The notes: generated by a model not told the origin, from the sequence alone. 64,000 nucleotides of DNA from Streptomyces cellulosae (GCA_014655195.1 BNBH01000011.1:124001-188000); one strand, 5' to 3'; counted from the stretch's first letter, positions 1 to 8,419 are shown. Program-made: numbers and translations.

Positions 1-92
1 ATTCCCCCGTCACGGCCGGGGCTCTTTTTCGTGCCCGCGCACGGGGTACCCGGACCGCTCCGCGGAAGCAGTGCGGCCGGAGGGAGCGGAAC

Positions 93-1124
93 GTGAGCAG
101 CGCAGCGGGACTCAGGGTCGTCGTCACGGGCGCCACCGGGAACGTCGGGACCAGCGTGGTGCGGGCCCTCGTGGAGGAACCCGAGGTGGGTTCCGTACGG
201 GGGCTGGCGCGGCGGATTCCCGACTGGTCTCCGCCGAAGACGGAGTGGGCGGCGGTGGATCTGGCCTCGGACCGGTTCGACCTGGTGCGGGAGTTCGCCG
301 GCGCCGACGCGGTGATCCATCTGGCCTGGGCGTTCCAGCCCACGCACGACCCGGCGACCACTTGGCGCAGCAACGTGCTCGGCAGCATGCGGGTGTTCGA
401 CGCGGTGGCCCGGGCGGAGGTGCCGACGCTGGTGCACGCCTCGTCGGTGGGGGCGTACTCCCCCGGCCCCAAGGACCACGCGGTGGACGAGTCGTGGCCG
501 ACGCACGGCTGGCCGGACGCCGCGTACTGCCGCGAGAAGGCGTATCTGGAGCGGGCCCTGGACATCGTGGAGCGCGACCGGCCCGCGCTTCGGGTGGTGC
601 GGATGCGGCCCGCGTTCCTCTTCAAGCGCGAGTCGGCGAGCGAGCAGCGGCGCATCTTCGGCGGGCGCCACCTGCCGGGGCAGCTGGCGCGCCCCGACCT
701 GCTGCCGTTCCTGCCGGACATCCCCGGCCTTCGGATGCAGGTGCTGCACACGGACGACGCGGCGCAGGCGTACCGGCTGGCGGTGCTGTCCGCGGAGGCG
801 CGGGGCCCGTACAACCTGGCGGCGGAGCCGACGGTGGACGTGGATCTGCTGGGCGAGATGTTCGGGACGCGCCGGGTGCGGCTGCCGCGCGCGGCGGCCC
901 GGTCGGCGGTCGCGGCGGCGTGGGGACTCCGGCTGCTGCCGGCCTCCCCGCATCTGTTCGACGCGGTGCTGCGGCTGCCGCTGATGGACTGCACGCGGGC
1001 GCGGGTGGAGCTCGGCTGGCGGCCGACGCGCGCGGCGACGCAGGTGGTGGAGGAGTTCCTGCTGGGCATGCGGCAGGGCGCCGGGGAGAGCACGGCGCCA
1101 CTGCACGGCAGCGCCGTCGGCTGA
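93..1124 (+). CDS. NAD-dependent epimerase/dehydratase family protein (extended SDR)
   Basis: Predicted 343-residue cytosolic oxidoreductase or epimerase of the extended short-chain dehydrogenase family. A Rossmann nucleotide-binding motif GATGNVG lies at residues 13-19. The catalytic set is visible as the ASS segment near residues 116-118 and Tyr145-x3-Lys149 (YCREK). The length and the downstream half fit extended SDRs that act on nucleotide sugars or related substrates, but the substrate cannot be read from sequence. The GTG start at 93 follows a GGAGGGAG ribosome site. The next gene on the same strand starts 63 bases later and may be co-transcribed. Confidence 0.85.
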   Translation: MSSAAGLRVVVTGATGNVGTSVVRALVEEPEVGSVRGLARRIPDWSPPKTEWAAVDLASDRFDLVREFAGADAVIHLAWAFQPTHDPATTWRSNVLGSMRVFDAVARAEVPTLVHASSVGAYSPGPKDHAVDESWPTHGWPDAAYCREKAYLERALDIVERDRPALRVVRMRPAFLFKRESASEQRRIFGGRHLPGQLARPDLLPFLPDIPGLRMQVLHTDDAAQAYRLAVLSAEARGPYNLAAEPTVDVDLLGEMFGTRRVRLPRAAARSAVAAAWGLRLLPASPHLFDAVLRLPLMDCTRARVELGWRPTRAATQVVEEFLLGMRQGAGESTAPLHGSAVG

Positions 1125-1187
1125 GGCGCGCTTGCGCGGGGCTGTGCGGGGTACCCGCGAGGGCCGTACGGATGAAGGGAGAGCGTC

Positions 1188-1460
1188 GTGACCGACCATC
1201 GCCTCGAAGGCCCCGGTGAGAACGGCGTGGGCGTCCCCCGGGACCTGCCCGACCAGCAGGCCGGCCCCGACGAGGACCCCTGGGAGGTCGCCCCGGCCGC
1301 GGCGGAGCGGGAGAGCGAGCGCAAGTCCGAGGAGTCGGACGGCCCGGACTCCGAGGAGGACGTCCCCGACACGGACGAGGCAGGCACGGGCCGCCAGGGC
1401 GCGCCCCATTCGGCGGCGTCCTACCCGGAGGCACCGGTACCGGACGAGTCGACGGGCTGA
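1188..1460 (+). CDS. small acidic hypothetical protein
   Basis: A 90-residue, strongly acidic, low-complexity protein rich in Glu, Asp, Pro and Ser, probably disordered. It has no signal peptide, membrane segment or recognisable domain. The GTG start at 1188 follows a GGGAGAG ribosome site. It lies 63 bases after the epimerase gene and may share its transcript. No function is assigned. The composition alone would also fit a spurious reading frame, but the ribosome site and tidy ending before a hairpin favour a real gene. Confidence 0.6.
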   Translation: MTDHRLEGPGENGVGVPRDLPDQQAGPDEDPWEVAPAAAERESERKSEESDGPDSEEDVPDTDEAGTGRQGAPHSAASYPEAPVPDESTG

Positions 1461-1503
1461 CGTCCGGGGCGCGCGCCAACTGGGTGCCGGTGCCACCGGG
1501 GCC

Positions 1504-1530
1504 GGTTCGGGGCGGCTGCCGCCCCGAACC
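1504..1530. terminator. perfect 12-bp hairpin between convergent genes
   Basis: Stem 1504-1515 (GGTTCGGGGCGG) pairs perfectly with 1519-1530 around a 3-base loop. It lies 44 bases after the stop of the small acidic gene, facing the ROK gene. No U-tract is seen, which is usual in Streptomyces. A likely transcription terminator. Confidence 0.6.
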
Positions 1531-1548
1531 CGCAGAGCGCCGGGTACC

Positions 1549-1614
1549 TCAGCCCGGTACGCGGTCCCCGGAGAGCCCGCGCCAGGCAGGCACCGGCACC
1601 GCCGGGCCCGGTTC
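1549..1614 (-). repeat. decayed duplicate of the 3' end of the neighbouring ROK gene
   Basis: Read on the minus strand, this stretch encodes a tail ending PAWRGLSGDRVPG and a TGA stop. The intact ROK gene 226 bases away ends PAWREALRDRVPR with its own TGA. About 21 codons plus the stop align. Upstream of this the frame is not recognisable. It is therefore a remnant of a duplicated ROK 3' end. The 314 bases from 1461 to 1774 hold this remnant, the hairpin at 1504-1530 and further G/C-rich echoes of the same motif near 1724; no gene is seen there. Confidence 0.6.
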
Positions 1615-1774
1615 GCAGGCGCGGGCCGGCCGCGCCGCGTCCGTTCGCGGCGGACGCCTGGCCGGAGCGGACCGCCACGCGTCTCCGCGCGCTTGCGGGG
1701 CCCGGGCGCCGGGCGGGGCGCTGCCGGGCCCGGTTCGGGGTGCGGGCGCCCCGAGGGAACACGCCGTCAGGCGC

Positions 1775-3061
1775 TCAGCGCGGCACCCGGTCCCGGAGGG
1801 CCTCCCGCCAGGCCGGGGCCGGGGCCGTCGGGTCCGGTTCGGGGCGGCGGCCGCCCCTGTCGAAGAAGTCGGCCAGCGGCAGGATCGCCGCGCCGACCGT
1901 CACCGCGTCCGGGCCCAGCTTTCCGAGTTCGATCGTGACCCGTTCCGCCGGATGGCGCAGTGCGTACGAGAGGGCGTGGCGGCGGACCGCAGGCAGGAAG
2001 CGGGAGCCGAGCTGGAGGCCGGCCCAGCCGCCCATGAGGATACGTTCCGGCTGGAAGAGGTTGATCAGGTCGGACAGGCCCGCGCCCAGGTACTCGGCGG
2101 TCTCCTCCAGCACCGCGAGGGCGACGGGGTCGGCGTCCGCGCCGTCGGCCGGGTAGGCGGCGGCGAGCATCGCGGTGAGCGCCGTCTCCTCGTCGGTGTC
2201 CTCCGGGACCCGGCCGCCCTCCTCGCGCCAGCGGGCCAGCAGCGATTCCGCGCCCGCGTACGCTTCCAGGCAGCCCGGCGCGCCGCACCTGCAGCGGCGG
2301 CCCCGGACCCGTACGGTCAGGTGCCCCCACTCCACCGCCCGGCCGTGCCGTACCTCCGGCGTGACCAGGCTGGCGCCGACGCCGGAGCCGAAGAGGACCA
2401 CGAGGGCGTTCTCCGCGCCGCGTCCCGCGCCGAACCACATCTCCGCCTGGCCGAGCGTCCGGGCGCCGTTGTCGATGAAGTACGGCACGCCGTCGGGCAG
2501 CGGAGAGCTGTCACGCAGCAGGGACTCCAGCGGGACCGCGTCCCAGCCGATGGTCTGCCCGTGCACGACCGCGCCCCGTTCGGCGGTGCGCTCGACGATG
2601 CCGGGCACACCGATGCCGACGCCGAGAAACCGCTCGGGCGCCAGTTCCGCCGCGGCGAGCACCTCGTCGATGCCGGAGCGGATGTGGTCCACGATGACCT
2701 CGACCTCGTACCGCTGCTGCTCCAGCGGTCGTTCGGTGCGGGCCAGCTCGGTGAGGGCGAGGTCGAACAGCTCGACGCGGACGCGGGTCTCCCCGACATC
2801 GACGCCGATCATGTGACCGCTCGTGGGGGCCACGCGCAGCAGGGTGCGGGGGCGGCCGCCGTCGGAGTCGACGCTGCCGGCCTCCTCGACCAGTCCGTCG
2901 GCGATCAGGTCGGCGACGACGTTGCTGACGGAGCCGGAGCTGAGGCCGGTCGCGGGGCCGAGTTCGAAGCGGCTGAGGGGGCCGTCGAAGTAGAGCCGCT
3001 GCAGCACGGCCGTACGGTTGGCCCGTCTGAGGTCGCGCACCGTGCGCCCGTTGCCCGCCAT
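1775..3061 (-). CDS. ROK family transcriptional regulator
   Basis: Predicted 428-residue regulator of the ROK (repressor, ORF, kinase) family. An N-terminal winged helix-turn-helix at about residues 10-60 is followed by a ROK sugar-kinase-like domain with a phosphate-binding DVGETRVRVELFD segment. The ROK zinc signature CRCGAPGCLEAYAGAE is intact. Such proteins usually bind a sugar or sugar phosphate and repress carbohydrate genes; the ligand is unknown here. The ATG at 3061 follows GGAGGGGAG; a further upstream start is possible but lacks a better ribosome site. A palindrome 80 bases upstream (3141-3157) could be its own operator. It shares direction with the kinase gene behind it. Confidence 0.88.
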   Translation of the reverse strand: MAGNGRTVRDLRRANRTAVLQRLYFDGPLSRFELGPATGLSSGSVSNVVADLIADGLVEEAGSVDSDGGRPRTLLRVAPTSGHMIGVDVGETRVRVELFDLALTELARTERPLEQQRYEVEVIVDHIRSGIDEVLAAAELAPERFLGVGIGVPGIVERTAERGAVVHGQTIGWDAVPLESLLRDSSPLPDGVPYFIDNGARTLGQAEMWFGAGRGAENALVVLFGSGVGASLVTPEVRHGRAVEWGHLTVRVRGRRCRCGAPGCLEAYAGAESLLARWREEGGRVPEDTDEETALTAMLAAAYPADGADADPVALAVLEETAEYLGAGLSDLINLFQPERILMGGWAGLQLGSRFLPAVRRHALSYALRHPAERVTIELGKLGPDAVTVGAAILPLADFFDRGGRRPEPDPTAPAPAWREALRDRVPR

Positions 3062-3140
3062 GTGGCTCCCCTCCCATGCACCCGGCCCGACCTGCAACAT
3101 ACCTCCGGGCGGCGCCCCGGCGCGACTTTCCCTCCCCCTT

Positions 3141-3157
3141 AGTTCACGATGTGAACT
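3141..3157. promoter_or_regulatory. 17-bp inverted repeat upstream of the ROK gene
   Basis: AGTTCAC-GAT-GTGAACT is a perfect 7-bp inverted repeat with a 3-base spacer. It overlaps the last codons and stop of the kinase gene and lies about 80 bases before the ROK start. It could be an operator for the ROK regulator or a short terminator for the kinase transcript. Confidence 0.4.
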
Positions 3158-4139
3158 TACTTGCCTTGTCGATTTCCTCCAGGGTGGCCGTCAGGTGCGG
3201 GCCGACCCTCTCCCGTACCCGGCGCGCGTCCTCCGCGCCCACCGCCCGGGGCACCGTCTCCGTCAGCATGATCAGGTCGAGGTAGGCGCGGTACAGCGCG
3301 AGGCGCAGCCGGGCGTCCTCGTCGAGGACCGCGGGGCCGCCCTCCTCCGCGTAGCCGGCGAGGAACGCGTCGTCCCGCTCGATGTCGTCGAGGAGCGCCA
3401 GGGAGACGAAGTCGGCGAGGGGGTCACCCCAGAACATCCGCTCACCGTCGATGAGTCCGCCGATGCGGGCGGGTGCGTCCGGACCGTCCCGGTCGACCAG
3501 GATGTTGCCGGGCCACAGGTCGAAGTGGACCAGCACCGGCACGGTGACCGCGTCCAGCGCGGGAGCGGCGGCCCGGAACACGGCGGCCACCTCGTCCACG
3601 GGGCAGGGCAGCCAGGGCCGGTGGTCGTGGGCGTCGGCGAGCACGGCGTCGGTCATCGCGGTGAACGCGGTCCGCCAGTCGGGTGCGAGCGGGCCGAGGG
3701 CGCCCGTGGGGTACCCGTACGCGGTGCCGGTGACCCGGTGCAGCCGCGCCACCTGGCGGCCCAGTTCCGTACGGAGGGCGTCGCGCTCCTCGTCGGAGGG
3801 CGCCGCCTCGGGCCAGGGCACGCCGGGACACGCGGTGAGCAGCAGGTGCGGTTCGGCGTCGTCCGGGGCGAGGGACACGGCGCGCGGCGCGGGCACCCCG
3901 GCCCGCTCGGCCCCGGCGCAGAAGTCGGCCTCCGCGACCAGAAGTCGCCTCTCGTGGCGCAGTCCGGGAACGGTGGGCGGCGGCGGGACCTTCAGGACGT
4001 AGCGGGTACCGTCGGACAGGAGGATCTCCTCGACGGTGTTGTAGGTGCCTCCGGCCAGCGGACGCACGTCGGACAGAGCACCCGGCGGCAGACCGGCGTC
4101 CGCGAGCACCCTGCGGGCCCGTTCCCAGGAGTCCCCCAT
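3144..4139 (-). CDS. aminoglycoside phosphotransferase-fold (APH) kinase-like protein
   Basis: Predicted 331-residue cytosolic protein of the APH/choline-kinase superfamily. The ATP-lobe start resembles PLAGGTYNTVEEILL near residues 27-41. The catalytic loop HFDLWPGNIL and the metal-binding segment IDGERMFWGDPLADF are present. The canonical IDWE is replaced by IDGE, but the DxD chemistry appears kept. Family members phosphorylate antibiotics, sugars, homoserine or lipids; nothing here fixes the substrate, so antibiotic resistance should not be assumed. The ATG is at 4139. It ends 82 bases before the ROK start, so the two may form one transcript. Confidence 0.8.
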   Translation of the reverse strand: MGDSWERARRVLADAGLPPGALSDVRPLAGGTYNTVEEILLSDGTRYVLKVPPPPTVPGLRHERRLLVAEADFCAGAERAGVPAPRAVSLAPDDAEPHLLLTACPGVPWPEAAPSDEERDALRTELGRQVARLHRVTGTAYGYPTGALGPLAPDWRTAFTAMTDAVLADAHDHRPWLPCPVDEVAAVFRAAAPALDAVTVPVLVHFDLWPGNILVDRDGPDAPARIGGLIDGERMFWGDPLADFVSLALLDDIERDDAFLAGYAEEGGPAVLDEDARLRLALYRAYLDLIMLTETVPRAVGAEDARRVRERVGPHLTATLEEIDKASKFTS

Positions 4140-4280
4140 CGGGCGTACCCCTCCCCCTCGGCGACTGCGGTACAGCGTACGGCGCGCTTCCGGGCGGGAT
4201 GCCGGGGCGGTGGGCGGCGGACCGCGCGCGGCGGAAAACCGTTGGCTCCGGCGCGGGACGGGTCCCTACGCTGGCCGCCG

Positions 4281-4301
4281 AAACCTAGACCCCCTAGGTT
4301 T
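4281..4301. promoter_or_regulatory. inverted repeat in the FBP gene leader
   Basis: AAACCTAG and CTAGGTTT form a perfect 8-bp inverted repeat around the 5-base loop ACCCC, ending 26 bases before the FBP start codon. A weak promoter-like pair (TTGGCT near 4231 and TACGCT just before the repeat) would put the transcript start close to the repeat. It may be an operator or a 5'-leader hairpin. Confidence 0.45.
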
Positions 4302-4327
4302 GACGGAACATCACAGGAGACGCCCTC

Positions 4328-4816
4328 ATGAAAGCTCTCACCGAGCGGGACATCCGCGGTTCGTTCATCAACTGCTCGAAGGGTGAGGCGAAGCGGCTGC
4401 ACGTGCCCCGGGACCTGGACGGGCGTCCGTGGGACGACCTCGACTTCCTGGGCTGGGGCGATCCGGGCGCGCCCGACCGCAGCTATCTGGTCGTCGAACG
4501 GCAGGACGAGCTCGTCGGAGTGGCGATGCGCTTCCAGCCGGCCCAGCGGGGCTTCCTCCACCGCAGCATGTGCTCCCTGTGTCTGACGACCCATCCGCGC
4601 GGCGGGGTGTCGCTGATGACCGCGCGGAAGTCGGGCCCGGCGGGCCGCGAGGGCAACTCGGTCGGCGCGTACATGTGCACCGACCTGGCCTGCTCCCTGT
4701 ATCTGCGCGGCCTGAAGGTGCCGGAGACCGGGGCGCGGTTCGAGGAGAGCCTCACCCTGGAGGAGCAGATCGACCGTACGCGGCAGAATCTCCTCGCCTT
4801 CATCGACAAGCTGTGA
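4328..4816 (+). CDS. FBP domain-containing protein (FusB-like EF-G-binding)
   Basis: Predicted 162-residue cytosolic protein of the FBP family, relatives of FusB/FusC, which bind elongation factor G and help it leave the ribosome. The N-terminal helical part is followed by a four-cysteine zinc finger: Cys82-x2-Cys85 (CSLC) and Cys117-x4-Cys122 (CTDLAC), then a helical tail. Length matches the family. Chromosomal actinobacterial FBP proteins are usually not proven fusidic acid resistance genes. The ATG at 4328 is preceded by CACAGGAGACGCCCTC, a good ribosome site. A palindrome in the leader suggests dedicated regulation. Confidence 0.85.
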   Translation: MKALTERDIRGSFINCSKGEAKRLHVPRDLDGRPWDDLDFLGWGDPGAPDRSYLVVERQDELVGVAMRFQPAQRGFLHRSMCSLCLTTHPRGGVSLMTARKSGPAGREGNSVGAYMCTDLACSLYLRGLKVPETGARFEESLTLEEQIDRTRQNLLAFIDKL

Positions 4817-4916
4817 CCCCGTCGGGCGACGGGGTGTGGTCCCGTTGCCGTACCCCGGGCGACTGCCGTCACGGCAAACACGTTCGTCACACGCGTGGAG
4901 GGGGAACCGTCCGAGG

Positions 4917-6185
4917 ATGCACGTCGTACGCCAGATGACCGCGCCTGCCGTCCGGTGGCTCAAGCAGCACCGTGATCCGCTGACCGTGCAGACGGTGCGG
5001 TCGGCGGCCGCGGCGACCATCGCCTACGTCATCGCGGTCCGCCTGAGTCCGGAGGCCGCGCCGCTCACCGCTCCCCTGACGGCGCTGCTCGTCGTCCAGG
5101 TCACCCTGTACTCGACCCTGAGGATGGGTCTGCGCCGGGTGAACTCCGTGGTGACGGGCGTGGTGCTGGCGATCCTGTTCAGTCTGCTGGTGGGTCTGAC
5201 CTGGTGGAGCCTCGGGCTGCTGATCCTCGCGGCGCTGATCGCCGGCCACATCGTGCGGGCGGGCGAGTTCGTGCCCGAGGTGGCGATCAGCGCGATGCTG
5301 GTGCTCGGCGTGACCGCGCACGGCGACACGGCCTGGGCGCGCATCGTGGAGACGCTGATCGGCGCGTTCGTCGGGATGGGGTTCAACCTGCTGCTGGCGC
5401 CCCCCGTATGGGTGGAGGAGGCCGGCGAGTCCATCGAGGAGCTGGCGCGCCGGGTACGGCAGCTGATGCTGCGGATCGGCGAGGAGGCCGCGGGCCGTCC
5501 GCCCGCGGCGCGCGCGGCGGCCCGGCTGCACGAGGCGCGGCGCCTCGACCACGACATCAGCGAGGTGGACGCCGACCTGCGGCAGGCGGAGGAGAGCCTG
5601 CGGCTCAACCCGCGTGTCCGGGAGGGGCTGCTGCACCGGGTGGTGCTGCGTACGGGTCTGGACACGCTGGAGATCTGCACGGTGGTGCTGCGGGTGCTGG
5701 CCCGCACGCTGACCGACCTGGCGAAGGAACGGGAGCCGGAACGTCTCTTCTCGGAGGAGACGGGCCAGGTCTTCGAACAGCTGCTGGCGGAGATCGCCGA
5801 CGCGGTGGTCAGCTTCGCGGTGCTGGTCACCACGAGCGTGAGCGCCAACGCCGAGTCGGCGGAGGAGCGGCTGTCCTCGCAGCTGCGGCAGGCGGCCGGC
5901 ACCCGCGACAAGCTGGCGGAGCTGCTGTACGAGGAGGCGCGGCGCGACCGGGACCGGTGGCAGTTGCTGGGCGCACTGCTGACCGAGGTCAACCGCATCC
6001 TCGACGAGATGGACACCGAGCACCGCACCCGCCGCCTGTTCGAGGAGCTGGACCGCCACTCGCGGGAACAGCGCGAACGGCTCCCCCGAATCACCCGCAT
6101 GCGGGACCGGCTGTCCGGTCTCCTGGGCCGCATCCGGGGCCTGTTCCGCCGCGACCGGGAGGGGAAGGCGGCGGGGAGGGGCTGA
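4917..6185 (+). CDS. FUSC/aromatic acid exporter family membrane protein
   Basis: Predicted 422-residue inner-membrane protein. The first ~160 residues hold closely spaced hydrophobic segments, including a YVIAVRLSPEAAPLTAPLTALLVV region typical in style of the FUSC/ArAE_1 family. The remainder is a long, charged, helical and probably coiled-coil cytoplasmic region (ESIEELARRVRQLML and similar). Relatives are proposed efflux proteins for aromatic acids; substrate unknown here. The ATG at 4917 follows GTCCGAGG. It sits 100 bases after the FBP gene on the same strand. No partner membrane-fusion gene is seen. Confidence 0.8.
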   Translation: MHVVRQMTAPAVRWLKQHRDPLTVQTVRSAAAATIAYVIAVRLSPEAAPLTAPLTALLVVQVTLYSTLRMGLRRVNSVVTGVVLAILFSLLVGLTWWSLGLLILAALIAGHIVRAGEFVPEVAISAMLVLGVTAHGDTAWARIVETLIGAFVGMGFNLLLAPPVWVEEAGESIEELARRVRQLMLRIGEEAAGRPPAARAAARLHEARRLDHDISEVDADLRQAEESLRLNPRVREGLLHRVVLRTGLDTLEICTVVLRVLARTLTDLAKEREPERLFSEETGQVFEQLLAEIADAVVSFAVLVTTSVSANAESAEERLSSQLRQAAGTRDKLAELLYEEARRDRDRWQLLGALLTEVNRILDEMDTEHRTRRLFEELDRHSREQRERLPRITRMRDRLSGLLGRIRGLFRRDREGKAAGRG

Positions 6186-6507
6186 GGGGACGGCGACGAG
6201 GCCCGCCGTGCACACCCCGTTGTCTTTTTCGCGGTCCTGCAAGAGGGCCGCTGGCCTCCGGGCCCGGCATGACTGTTGCCCCCCCGGGCCCCGGCAGGCG
6301 GGCCACCCCCGTGCATCTGCCTCCGGGCCCTTGGAAGGCGTGCGCCCGGAAGGACGCGTGTCTCCGTGCCCGGAGGGCGGGGGACCGCGCCCCTGCGGAA
6401 ACGGCCGCGTCCCGCCCGCGCGAGCGGGTTTCCCTTGCGTTCGACCCGTGATCGACGCCAAGGTTGCCCGAGGCGAGCGGGACGGGAGACGACCTGAGGT
6501 GCGTGTG
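6186..6507. other. 322-base intergenic region without a gene
   Basis: GC-rich spacer between the FUSC and lactonase genes. A T-run (GTTGTCTTTTTCGCGG near 6219-6234) follows the FUSC stop but no strong stem precedes it. Several CCCGGGCC-type palindromes occur. No convincing coding frame or operator is seen; the lactonase promoter should lie in its last 100 bases. Confidence 0.5.
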
Positions 6508-7710
6508 ATGACGAGGGCCGGATGGAGCAGGCGTCGCTTCGTGGGCGCGTTCGCGGGGACGGCCGCCGGGATGTCGCTGCCCGCCTGCGACGGCGGCTCC
6601 CACCCGTCCGACGCCCCGACCCCGCCGGCCCCGGTCACGGTGACCGGCCCGCCCACGCCGAGCGCGACGCCCTCGGGTCCGCGCCCGCTGTACCTGGGCA
6701 CGTACACCTCGGTCGACGGCGGCGGCGAGGGCATCGGGACCGCGACGTACGACCCGGCGACGGGGCGGATCAGCGGCGGGGGCGTCATCGGCGGGGTGGG
6801 CGACCCGTCGTTCCTGGCGGTGCACCCGGACGGCCGGACGCTGTACGCGGTGAACGAGCGGGAGGACGGCGCGGTGACCGCCGTACGGCTGTCCGACCGG
6901 AAGGTGCTGGGGAGCAGCGCCACCGGCGGGTCCGCACCGTGCCATCTGTCGGTGCATCCCGGCGGGGAATTCCTGCTGAGCGCCGACTACGGCTCGGGCA
7001 CGGTCGCGGTGCACCGGATCGAGGCGTCGGGCGCGCCGGGCGGGCGCACGGACCTGGTCACCCACTCGGAGCCGGCGCCGGGCCCGGGTCAACAGGGCCC
7101 GCACGCGCACCAGTTCCTCACCGCCCCGGACGGCGGCCACGTCCTCGCCGTGGATCTGGGCACGGACACCGTGTACACGTACCGCCTCGACGAGAAGGCC
7201 GGCACCCTCACCGAGGTGTCGCGGGCGACCGCGCGGGCCGGCGCGGGACCGCGCCAGCTGACCTTCCACCCCGGCGGGCGGTACGCCTACCTCGCCAACG
7301 AGCTGGACGACACGGTGACGGTGTGCGCGTACGAGCCGCAGTCGGGGCGGCTGACGATCGGGGAGCCGCAGCCGACGGGCTCGGACCCGCAGGCCGGCAC
7401 CAACTACCCGGCGCAGCTCGTCGTCACCGGCGACGGCCGGTGGGCGTACCTCGCGAACCGGGGCCACGACAGCGTCGCGCGGTACGCCGTCGAGGAGGAC
7501 GGGGCCCGGCTGCGCCTGCTCGGCACGGTGCCGGTGGGCGGCGACTTCCCGCGCCACATCGCCCTCTCCCCCGACGGCGGGCTGCTGTTCACGGCGAATC
7601 AGAAGTCGGGCGACGTCAGCGTGTTCCGCGTGGACGCGGACAGCGGTGAGCTGAGCCCGGCGGGCGAGCCGTTCGCGTCACCCGTCGCCGTCTGCGCGCT
7701 GCCCCTGTAG
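6508..7710 (+). CDS. lactonase family protein, Tat-exported lipoprotein (6-phosphogluconolactonase-like beta-propeller)
   Basis: Predicted 400-residue seven-bladed beta-propeller of the lactonase family (relatives of E. coli Pgl and cycloisomerases). The N-terminus carries a twin-arginine motif SRRRF at residues 7-11 and a lipobox LPAC at about residues 24-27, so it should be exported folded and lipid-anchored outside the membrane. Propeller repeats such as GDPSFLAVHPDGRTLYAVNE and YLANELDDTVTV recur through the protein. The natural lactone is unknown. ATG 6508 is chosen because it starts the Tat signal and follows GACCTGAGG; a GTG one codon earlier is equivalent. It ends just after the facing DUF2470 stop at 7678, so the 3' ends overlap by 33 bases. 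Confidence 0.85.
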   Translation: MTRAGWSRRRFVGAFAGTAAGMSLPACDGGSHPSDAPTPPAPVTVTGPPTPSATPSGPRPLYLGTYTSVDGGGEGIGTATYDPATGRISGGGVIGGVGDPSFLAVHPDGRTLYAVNEREDGAVTAVRLSDRKVLGSSATGGSAPCHLSVHPGGEFLLSADYGSGTVAVHRIEASGAPGGRTDLVTHSEPAPGPGQQGPHAHQFLTAPDGGHVLAVDLGTDTVYTYRLDEKAGTLTEVSRATARAGAGPRQLTFHPGGRYAYLANELDDTVTVCAYEPQSGRLTIGEPQPTGSDPQAGTNYPAQLVVTGDGRWAYLANRGHDSVARYAVEEDGARLRLLGTVPVGGDFPRHIALSPDGGLLFTANQKSGDVSVFRVDADSGELSPAGEPFASPVAVCALPL

Positions 7711-8406
7711 CGGACGGGGGCAGGACGCGGCGGCCGCCTGCGACAGCAGGACGTGCATCCGCTCGGTGAGCTGCGAGACGTCATCGGCGGGCGCGTGGAA
7801 CGCCAGTCGTGCGTCACCGTCGGTGCGGGCGCGTTCGATGCGCAGGGTCAGTCCGTGCCGGTCCACGGCGAGCGGCCGTACCCGGACCGCGCCCTGCAGG
7901 CTCGCCGGGTCGACCAGGCGGGTGAGGCGGTCGACGGCGTCGGCGTGGCAGTCCGCGAGGTGGGTCAGCAGCCGCGCCTCGGCGCCGGCCAGCGGGTCGG
8001 GCGCGGCGGCGGCGAACTCGTCGGCGCCGACCATCAGCGCGCCGGAGGGCCTGCGCAGGACCACACGGGTGGGCCGCAGCTCCAACCGGCCGCCCTCGAC
8101 GGAGAACCATCCGGCGATCCACACCCGGGAGCGGACGCGGTCGCGCACGGGGACGGGGGCGACGTCGGCGAACTCCAGCACGGCGGACGGCTCTCCGCGC
8201 GGCGCGCAGACCGCGGCGGCGAGCAGGGCGCCGTCCTCGGGCACCTCCAGCAGCACCCGCCCGTCGTCCGTCACGGTGTGCGCGCCGACCAGTTCCTCGC
8301 GGGTGCCCTCCGCGGTCACCGTGCAGGACCATGCGGCGGCGAGCACGGAGCGGGCCCGCTCGGCCGCGCCCGGTGCGGCGGCCCAGCCGTGCGTGTGGTC
8401 ACCCAT
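7678..8406 (-). CDS. DUF2470 domain-containing protein, likely iron-regulated
   Basis: Predicted 242-residue cytosolic protein. The C-terminal ~85 residues match DUF2470: a LLTHLADCHADAVDRL segment then the core around GLTLRIERARTDGDARLAF. This domain is found in heme-utilisation (HugZ-like) and PNPOx-like proteins, and the N-terminal part has a split-barrel flavor (VGAHTVTDDGRVLLEVPEDG). A role in heme or iron handling is likely by family and by regulation. ATG 8406 has AGGAGG six bases upstream and is preferred to the TTG at 8412. A 19-bp iron box sits just upstream. The gene lies downstream of the TetR gene but has its own promoter region. Confidence 0.82.
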   Translation of the reverse strand: MGDHTHGWAAAPGAAERARSVLAAAWSCTVTAEGTREELVGAHTVTDDGRVLLEVPEDGALLAAAVCAPRGEPSAVLEFADVAPVPVRDRVRSRVWIAGWFSVEGGRLELRPTRVVLRRPSGALMVGADEFAAAAPDPLAGAEARLLTHLADCHADAVDRLTRLVDPASLQGAVRVRPLAVDRHGLTLRIERARTDGDARLAFHAPADDVSQLTERMHVLLSQAAAASCPRPLQGQRADGDG

Positions 8407-8419
8407 TCCCAACCTCCTA

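Noticed and set aside
1461..1774. A CRISPR array or tandem repeat array in the G/C-rich repeats
   Set aside because: The repeats are unequal in spacing and diverged and match the ROK gene end, so a gene remnant explains them.
3144..4139. Calling the APH-fold genes (3144-4139 and 12193-13023) antibiotic resistance genes
   Set aside because: The superfamily phosphorylates many substrates, and the motifs diverge (IDGE and HGE). Resistance would be a guess.
4328..4816. Calling the FBP protein a fusidic acid resistance gene
   Set aside because: Only the family relation to FusB is seen; chromosomal homologs are widespread and unproven as resistance factors.
6208..6507. An upstream start for the lactonase, adding about 100 residues
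   Set aside because: The added sequence has no domain and would bury the Tat signal and lipobox, which start at 6508.
4887..6923. Long antisense open frame over the FUSC and lactonase genes
   Set aside because: No ribosome site, low-complexity product, and the plus-strand genes have clear membrane and propeller features.
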